DNA of 12,750 nucleotides from positions 1 through 12,750 of the forward strand of contig CANRLE010000025.1 in assembly GCA_947631385.1 (NCBI GenBank), read 5' to 3'. This stretch comes from an uncultured Clostridia bacterium. Its GTDB lineage: Bacteria > Bacillota > Clostridia > TANB77 > CAG-508. Positions 8,217 through 12,750 of the stretch are shown piece by piece. The translations under genes and the position numbers were made by a program. Positions within the stretch are counted from its first letter, which is position 1. Each line of letters starts with the position of its first letter. The notes beneath the pieces were generated by a model that saw nothing but the letters and a program-made list of their open reading frames with translations, was not told the origin of the DNA and did no database searches.

Positions 8217-10559
8217 ATGAAACAAATGGGATTAACTAATGAAGAAGTAAAACAACGACAAGAAGAAGGTTTGGTAAATTATAATACAGATATACCAACA
8301 AAAAGTATAAAAAGGATATTATGGGATAATCTATTTACACTATTTAATTTTTTGAACTTATTTTTAGGAATTGCAATTTTTTTAGTAGGCTCTTATAAAA
8401 ATATGTTATTTTTAGGTGTAATTATTATAAACACAGCAATAAGTACAATTCAAGAAATTCATGCTAAAAGAGTAGTAGACAAGCTCTCAATCATGTCTAG
8501 CAATAAAGCAAGAGTAATTAGAAATGGTGAAAAGCAAGATATACTAATTCACGAATTAGTATTAGATGATGTAGTGGAATTTTATACAGGAAACCAAATT
8601 GCTACAGATAGCATTATTTTAGAAGGAGAAGTACAAGTAAATGAATCCATTATAACTGGTGAACCAAATAGTATATCAAAAAAACAAGGTGATACTATTT
8701 TATCAGGTAGCTACATTATAAGTGGTAAATGTATTGCAAAAGTAGAGCATATTGGAGAAGATAACTATACTGCTAAAATTTCTAGTGGAGCAAAATATGT
8801 AAAAAAGATAAATTCAGAAATTATGGCATCATTAAAAAGCATTATCAAAATCTTAACATTTACTATTATTCCTATTGGATTAGCATTATTTTATATACAA
8901 TTAAATATAAAAGATGCTACTATGCAAGAAGCAGTAGTAAAAACAGTAGCAGCAGTTATAGGTATGATTCCAGAAGGCTTAGTATTATTAACAAGTACTG
9001 TTCTAGCTGTTAGTGTTATTAGATTATCGAAGTCAAAAGTTTTAGTGCAAGAGCTTTATTGCATAGAAACACTAGCAAGAGTTGATACACTTTGTCTAGA
9101 TAAAACAGGAACATTAACAGAAGATAGCATGGAAGTAAAAGATTTTGTACCTGTAAATACTTCAAAAGAAGAAATGAGTAATTTGTTAGCAAATTTTGCT
9201 AAATCATCTGAAGATGAAAATAGTACAATAAAAGCAGTTAGAGAATATTTTTCAAAAATAAATGATGAATTGACACCAACAAAAAAAATTGCATTTTCTT
9301 CACAGACAAAATGGTCTGCTATTAGTTTCAAAGAAAAAGGAACTTACTTCTTAGGCGCACCAGAAATTGTAATAGAAAAAGAGAAGTTTTTACAATATAA
9401 AGATACTATAGAAGGCTATTCTAAAGATTATAGAGTATTAGCTGTTACTCATTCAAATGATGACATAAAAAATAGTGAGTTAATAGGATTTGTGCTAATA
9501 CTAGATAAAATAAGAAAAGAAGCAAAACAAACAATAGAATATTTTAAAGAGCAAGAAGTTGATATAAAAATTATTTCAGGAGATAATCCAATAACTGTTT
9601 CTAAAATAGCAAAACAAGTTGGAATAGAAAACTATGAGAAATATATAGATATGTCATTAGTAGCAGATGAGGATATAGAAAAAATAGCTTCAGAGTATAT
9701 AATTTTTGGTAGAGTTTCACCAACTCAAAAAAAGAGCTTAATAGAAGCCATGCAAAAAGCAGGAAAGACTGTTGCTATGACAGGAGATGGAGTAAATGAT
9801 GTATTAGCATTAAAAACAGCAGATTGTTCAATAAGTATGTCAAATGGAAGTGATGCTGCAAAATCAGTATCACAACTAATATTATTAGATTCTAATTTTG
9901 CCTCTATGCCAAAGATAGTAGCAGAGGGCAGAAGAACAATTAACAATATTGGTCGTTCTGCAACATTATTTTTAGTAAAAACAATATATTCTATATTACT
10001 TGCAATTATGTTTTTATTTATGAGTGAACAATATCCATTTATTCCTATACAAATGAGCTTAATAAGCACTATAACTATAGGACTTCCATCTTTCTTACTA
10101 GCATTAGAACCTAACAAAGAAAAAATACAAGGAAAATTTTTGCGAAATGTTATAGTACGTGCATTGCCAGCAGGATTGACAGTAGGATTAAATATTTTCA
10201 CTATAACGTTATTAAATAAACATTTTAATATAAGTAGAGAACAATATTCTAGTTTATGTGTTATTGCAACAGGAATTTGTGGAATTATATTATTATTTAC
10301 TTTAGCAAGAACCAGAAAATCAGAAAAGACTAAATTACCATTTTCTATTTTTCGTTTGTTACTTGCAATAGCAATAACAGGACTATTTATATTAGGATTA
10401 ACACAATTTGGATGGTGGTTTAATATTGCTCCACTTATGCCAATAATGAATTTAATCATAAAAGTAATCATAATTGCTATTATTAATTTTACAGTATTAA
10501 CATTATTTTTTGTGTATAACCTTGAAAAAAATGGAAAAACTTTAAATAGAAAAGCATAA
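8217..10559 (+). CDS. Cation-translocating P-type ATPase (CtpE/YfgQ-like, probable Ca2+ transporter)
   Basis: This 780-residue integral membrane pump belongs to the HAD P-type ATPase superfamily. The order of parts is typical: an N-terminal cytosolic stretch, a first pair of membrane helices (about residues 40-80), an actuator domain with TGEP (residues 147-150, in place of TGES), a second helix pair ending in the ion-site motif IPEGL, the phosphorylation motif DKTGTLTED (Asp295), the nucleotide-binding domain, the hinge motif TGDGVNDV (residues 522-529), and a C-terminal bundle of membrane helices. The overall pattern (TGEP, IPEGL, short N-terminus) resembles the CtpE/YfgQ group. Mycobacterial CtpE takes up calcium; the ion here is inferred, not shown. 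A GAGGAG ribosome binding site lies in the 15-base gap after the hydrolase gene. No heavy-metal-binding domain is present. Confidence 0.9.
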   Translation: MKQMGLTNEEVKQRQEEGLVNYNTDIPTKSIKRILWDNLFTLFNFLNLFLGIAIFLVGSYKNMLFLGVIIINTAISTIQEIHAKRVVDKLSIMSSNKARVIRNGEKQDILIHELVLDDVVEFYTGNQIATDSIILEGEVQVNESIITGEPNSISKKQGDTILSGSYIISGKCIAKVEHIGEDNYTAKISSGAKYVKKINSEIMASLKSIIKILTFTIIPIGLALFYIQLNIKDATMQEAVVKTVAAVIGMIPEGLVLLTSTVLAVSVIRLSKSKVLVQELYCIETLARVDTLCLDKTGTLTEDSMEVKDFVPVNTSKEEMSNLLANFAKSSEDENSTIKAVREYFSKINDELTPTKKIAFSSQTKWSAISFKEKGTYFLGAPEIVIEKEKFLQYKDTIEGYSKDYRVLAVTHSNDDIKNSELIGFVLILDKIRKEAKQTIEYFKEQEVDIKIISGDNPITVSKIAKQVGIENYEKYIDMSLVADEDIEKIASEYIIFGRVSPTQKKSLIEAMQKAGKTVAMTGDGVNDVLALKTADCSISMSNGSDAAKSVSQLILLDSNFASMPKIVAEGRRTINNIGRSATLFLVKTIYSILLAIMFLFMSEQYPFIPIQMSLISTITIGLPSFLLALEPNKEKIQGKFLRNVIVRALPAGLTVGLNIFTITLLNKHFNISREQYSSLCVIATGICGIILLFTLARTRKSEKTKLPFSIFRLLLAIAITGLFILGLTQFGWWFNIAPLMPIMNLIIKVIIIAIINFTVLTLFFVYNLEKNGKTLNRKA

Positions 10560-10576
10560 TTTCAAGGAGGTTGCCA

Positions 10577-10924
10577 ATGGAGACCAGTAATATGAAAAAT
10601 ATGGTAATTTTAAAAAATCTACCATCTAACTTGGTAGAAGAAGCAATTGTCATTTTAAAGTCTAGCAAGAAAGTAAAAAAACTAGAAAAAATAGATAAGA
10701 AAAACAACATTGAAAAAATGGAAACAGGAAAAAAAGAAAAAGATTACATTTTAAAAGAAGCTGAAATGTTGATATCAAATTATATATCTAAGCTAGAGAA
10801 TAATAGCAAAGAAAAAGATAACAAAAAAATGAAAAATAATCATAAATATATAAGACTAAAAAAATATGCATATTTATCTAGTTTTATTATTATTATACAA
10901 GCTATATTATTAATTTTAAAATAA
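10577..10924 (+). CDS. Small lysine-rich tail-anchored protein of unknown function
   Basis: I do not recognise this family. The 115-residue protein is very rich in Lys, Glu and Asn, probably helical with coiled-coil potential in the middle (residues about 30-90), and ends with one hydrophobic segment (about 97-114). It therefore looks C-terminally anchored in the membrane with a cytosolic body. I chose ATG at 10577 because AAGGAGG (10564-10570) lies six bases before it; a TTG at 10571 abuts that site. It starts 17 bases after the ATPase stop and is the last gene before the hairpin at 10933, so it is the probable end of the mtnN operon. It could be a modulator of the pump, but only its position suggests that. 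Confidence 0.75.
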   Translation: METSNMKNMVILKNLPSNLVEEAIVILKSSKKVKKLEKIDKKNNIEKMETGKKEKDYILKEAEMLISNYISKLENNSKEKDNKKMKNNHKYIRLKKYAYLSSFIIIIQAILLILK

Positions 10925-10932
10925 TGAATAAA

Positions 10933-10998
10933 ACCTCTTTCTTTATCATAAAGATTAATAAACAATCGAAAAGATAACAAAGGAAGAGGTGTTTTTTT
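10933..10998 (+). terminator. Terminator hairpin that also contains the ribosome binding site of the next gene
   Basis: ACCTCTTTCTTT (10933-10944) pairs with AAAGGAAGAGGT (10979-10990), with one G-T pair, and a run of seven T follows (10992-10998). The next gene's ATG begins directly after the T run. The right arm GGAAGAGG is also the only good Shine-Dalgarno sequence for that ATG, nine bases upstream. The loop of about 34 bases is long for an intrinsic terminator. The likely role is to end the mtnN operon and keep read-through RNA from translating the sporulation gene. Confidence 0.7.
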
Positions 10999-11846
10999 AT
11001 GGAAAGAGTATTAACAGTAGAAGAAAAAATAAGACGAGCAGAAGAAATTTATGAAAGGAGAAAAAGGGGAGAGACAAGACCTGTTGCAAAGGTAACTGTT
11101 AATGAAAAAAAGGATATTAAGTTAATTCGAAAAATGCTTATACAAATAGCAATCTGTGTGGCTATTTATTTATTCATCTATACTATTCAAAATAATGAGT
11201 ATATTTTTTCTAAAGATTTTATTCAAAAAACAAATGAAATATTATCTTATGATACTAATTTTATGGAGTTATATGAAAATATCAAAAATCAAATTACAGG
11301 TTTTATGCAAGAACAACCAGATGAAACATCACAGGATGAAGCAATTGGAGGGGCAGAAGAAATACCAGAAGAACAAACTACAGATAATACCGAACAAGGA
11401 GAGCAAAGCACAGAAAATCTGTCACAAGAAGAAATAGATATTATGAATATAAAAAATACAGCAACATTTATTAAACCAATAGAAGGTGTAATTACTTCAA
11501 AATATGGTCAAAGAGAGACAACAAATGTAAATATTCCTAAAAATCATACTGGCACAGATATAGCAGCAGATTTAGGCACAAAAATAAAATCAGCTACTGA
11601 TGGTGAGGTGGTATTAGCTTCAGAAGAAGGAGATTATCGGGAAACACTTAAAAATACAAATTGGCGAGGTAAGCATTATTTATGCTCATTGTAATAATTT
11701 GTATGTAAAACAAGGAGACAAAATAACACAAGGACAAGAAATCGCAGAGGTTGGTTCTACTGGAAATTCTACACGGACCACATCTACATTTTGAAGTTAG
11801 AATTTCAGAAAAGACAGTAGATCCACAGAAAATTTTAGATTTGTAG
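10999..11846 (+). CDS. spoIVFA: SpoIVFA-like LytM/M23-domain protein, containing two +1 frameshifts
   Basis: Read across both frameshifts, this is a 281-residue protein. It has a basic helical N-terminus (VEEKIRRAEEIYERRKR), one membrane segment (about residues 46-63), an acidic Gln/Glu/Thr-rich linker (about 105-150) and a C-terminal LytM/M23 domain. Zinc-site motifs are present: NHTGTD (His183, Asp187) and GPHLHFE (His261, His263). The size, layout and place directly before a SpoIVFB-like protease match SpoIVFA, the mother-cell protein that holds and inhibits SpoIVFB in Bacillus. In the zero frame it would stop at 11692-11694 after 231 residues and lose the end of the domain. The +1 shift at 11638 restores GDY-G-KHLKIQ...YAHCNNLYVKQGD, and the second at 11774 restores STG-NST-G-PHLHFE to the stop at 11844. 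A generic M23 peptidase is the alternative. A pseudogene is less likely, because the lesions are identical in kind and all else is intact. Confidence 0.78.
11638..11641 (+). other. +1 frameshift site CGGG, first in the SpoIVFA-like gene
   Basis: The frame reads GAT TAT CGG GAA ACA and loses M23 homology. Skipping C11638 gives TAT GGG AAA CAC TTA AAA, which is the usual Y-G-K/N-H/Y-V/L-K/I pattern of LytM domains. The glycine falls at residue 214. No homopolymer indel explains the change. Confidence 0.85.
11774..11777 (+). other. +1 frameshift site CGGA, second in the SpoIVFA-like gene
   Basis: In the frame restored by the first shift, the codons run TCT ACA CGG ACC ACA and stop at a TGA six codons after CGG. 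Skipping C11774 gives ACA GGA CCA CAT CTA CAT TTT GAA, the nearly invariant TGPHLHFE motif of M23 domains. The glycine falls at residue 259. Confidence 0.88.
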
Positions 11847-11858
11847 AGGAGAATTTTA

Positions 11859-12545
11859 ATGCGATTTAGAATTGATTTAAAGATTTTTATTTTTATCATC
11901 TTATTTTATTTTACAAAGCAAATACAAATATATGGAATGATAATGTTTTTTGCTATTTTGCATGAATTAGGTCATTTGCTAGCAGGTCTTATGTTAGGAA
12001 TGAAACCAGAAAAAATGGAAATAATGCCTTACGGTGTGGCAGTATCTTTTCAGTTAACACCAAAAGATTATAATAAAAAAATTAAAAATGGTAATCAATT
12101 AGAAATGAAAAAGATATTAGTTGCTTTGGCAGGACCGATTACAAATATAATTATTATTTTAATTATTACACAGTTAAAGCTAAATATTGTATCAACTTTA
12201 ATGGCTATTTATGCAAATGTATTGTTGTTTTTGTTTAACTTATTACCAATTTATCCATTAGATGGTGGTAGAGTTATGAAAGGAATCTTACATATTTTAT
12301 TAGGTAAAGCAAAGGCTGAGAAATATACTAATAGATTTTCATTTATCACACTTATAATAGTGACTTTTATGGCTAGCATAGCTGTATATTTATTAGAGAA
12401 TATTGCTATCTTTTTTATGGTTATATTCCTTTGGATAGTTTTTATTAGAGAAGATAGGATTTATGAAAGAAGAAATAAAATTTATAATTTGCTTGAAAAA
12501 TCGAATGATGAAGAATTGGTCGTTTCAAGCGATAAAAAAACATGA
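11859..12545 (+). CDS. spoIVFB: SpoIVFB-like site-2-type M50 intramembrane metalloprotease
   Basis: This 228-residue polytopic membrane protease has the two zinc-binding elements of the M50B family: HELGH (residues 35-39, with His35, Glu36 and His39) in an early membrane helix, and NLLPIYPLDGGR (Asp135) in a later one. Further hydrophobic segments are about 8-32, 88-105, 110-128 and 165-195. In Bacillus, SpoIVFB cuts pro-sigma-K in the outer forespore membrane during engulfment. The match in length, motifs and place after a SpoIVFA-like gene supports the same role. The short hydrophilic C-terminal tail (about 197-228) lacks an obvious full CBS domain pair. An AGGAG site begins directly after the upstream stop and seven bases before the ATG, so translation is probably coupled to the frameshifted upstream gene. 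Another S2P-type housekeeping protease is the main alternative. Confidence 0.88.
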   Translation: MRFRIDLKIFIFIILFYFTKQIQIYGMIMFFAILHELGHLLAGLMLGMKPEKMEIMPYGVAVSFQLTPKDYNKKIKNGNQLEMKKILVALAGPITNIIIILIITQLKLNIVSTLMAIYANVLLFLFNLLPIYPLDGGRVMKGILHILLGKAKAEKYTNRFSFITLIIVTFMASIAVYLLENIAIFFMVIFLWIVFIREDRIYERRNKIYNLLEKSNDEELVVSSDKKT

Positions 12546-12564
12546 AATAACATCGTATAACATC

Positions 12565-12593
12565 TTGACATAATTCAAGAGTGCTGATAGAAT
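12565..12593 (+). promoter_or_regulatory. Strong sigma-A promoter for the pilin-like gene
   Basis: A perfect TTGACA (12565-12570), a spacer of exactly 17 bases and TAGAAT (12588-12593) form a near-consensus promoter about 72 bases before the start at 12666. The mRNA leader would be about 65 bases long and A-rich. Confidence 0.8.
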
Positions 12594-12665
12594 GATAATT
12601 GCAAATAAGGAATACTAAATATAAAAAAGGAAATAATAACAAAAGAAGGTAGGAGGAACAAAAAA

Positions 12666-12750
12666 ATGAGAAAAAACAAAGGAATAACATTAATTGCATT
12701 AGTAATCACAATAATTGTTTTGTTAATACTAGCAGCAGTGAGTATAGCAA
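12666..12750 (+). CDS. Type IV pilin-like protein, N-terminus only (3'-partial)
   Basis: Only the first 28 codons are in the window. The short basic leader MRKNKG is followed by a long unbroken hydrophobic helix beginning ITLIALVITIIV, the prepilin-type methylation/cleavage pattern with expected processing after Gly6. Residue +5 of the mature form is Ala instead of the usual Glu, and +1 is Ile instead of Phe. I recall this variant leader as common among pilin-like surface proteins of gut Clostridia. AGGAGG (12652-12657) gives a strong ribosome binding site. The function of the missing remainder (pilus subunit, secreted surface protein or other) cannot be judged. Confidence 0.8.
   Translation, partial: MRKNKGITLIALVITIIVLLILAAVSIA

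Noticed and set aside
9725..10471. A 248-residue minus-strand open frame opposite the P-type ATPase gene
   Set aside because: It lies wholly antisense to conserved ATPase sequence, with no ribosome binding site or family motif; its length follows from the low stop density opposite a membrane protein gene.
10925..10952. TGAATA followed 16 bases later by CATAAAG, as a sporulation sigma promoter for spoIVFA
   Set aside because: The spacing is one short for the sigma-G pattern, the -10 part fails at two positions, and the known spoIVF operon is read by sigma-E. The evidence is too weak to annotate.
11156..11437. A 93-residue plus-strand frame within the SpoIVFA-like gene
   Set aside because: It is an out-of-frame shadow with no ribosome binding site or recognisable domain.
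2186..11777. Three frame breaks as ordinary sequencing or assembly indels
   Set aside because: None lies in a homopolymer of the inserted base, all are a single C before GGR, and all restore conserved glycines. Random indels would not share this context. Read-level data are still needed to exclude a systematic error.
1..12750. CRISPR arrays, tRNA or rRNA genes, transposases, toxin-antitoxin or defence genes
   Set aside because: I saw no regularly spaced direct repeats, cloverleaf genes, transposase motifs or defence-gene signatures in the window.

Overview
The window comes from a strongly A+T-rich, probably spore-forming, Gram-positive Clostridia-type bacterium, most likely an uncultured gut lineage. 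The grounds are AGA-dominated arginine codon use, AGGAGG-type ribosome binding sites, a glmS ribozyme upstream of glmS, a spoIVFA/spoIVFB-like pair, and a clostridial pilin-like leader at the right edge. The exact lineage is inference.

Layout. Positions 1-4103 (+) hold the C-terminal part of a giant NdvB-like cyclic beta-1,2-glucan synthase / GH94 protein whose start lies outside the window; it is interrupted by one +1 frameshift at 2186. A convergent terminator (about 4112-4148) separates it from glmS (5982-4150, minus strand). glmS is preceded by a glmS ribozyme (about 6169-6047). The divergent spacer contains a perfectly centred palindrome of about 262 bp (6260-6521) and then a strong sigma-A promoter (6526-6554). 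That promoter drives a tight four-gene run: mtnN (MTA/SAH nucleosidase), a membrane-anchored HSL-type alpha/beta hydrolase, a CtpE/YfgQ-like P-type ATPase, and a small tail-anchored protein. The run ends at a hairpin whose right arm carries the ribosome binding site of the next gene, a SpoIVFA-like M23 protein. That gene contains two further +1 frameshifts (11638 and 11774). A SpoIVFB-like M50 intramembrane protease follows 12 bp later. The window closes with a strong promoter and the first codons of a pilin-like protein.

Most interesting observation. The reading-frame breaks at all three sites are the same event. Each is an in-frame CGG codon followed by a purine (CGGA, CGGG, CGGA), where a conserved glycine is expected and homology resumes in the +1 frame at GGR. 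I find no in-frame CGG used as an ordinary arginine codon in any of the roughly 3,900 codons of this window, although AGA, AGG, CGA, CGC and CGT are all used. This fits an organism in which CGG has no arginine tRNA and is passed by +1 frameshifting, or in which CGGR is read as a four-base glycine codon. It does not look like three unrelated sequencing errors or random gene decay. The evidence is the sequence pattern in two genes; the mechanism is inference.

How the genes work together. The mtnN operon looks like housekeeping recycling and transport. The spoIVFA-spoIVFB pair would act in the mother cell, where the protease activates pro-sigma-K in known spore formers. The NdvB-like enzyme makes or trims beta-1,2-glucan at the membrane. 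If the CGG reading is right, both the glucan synthase and the sporulation protein depend on frameshift decoding, and the latter needs it twice.
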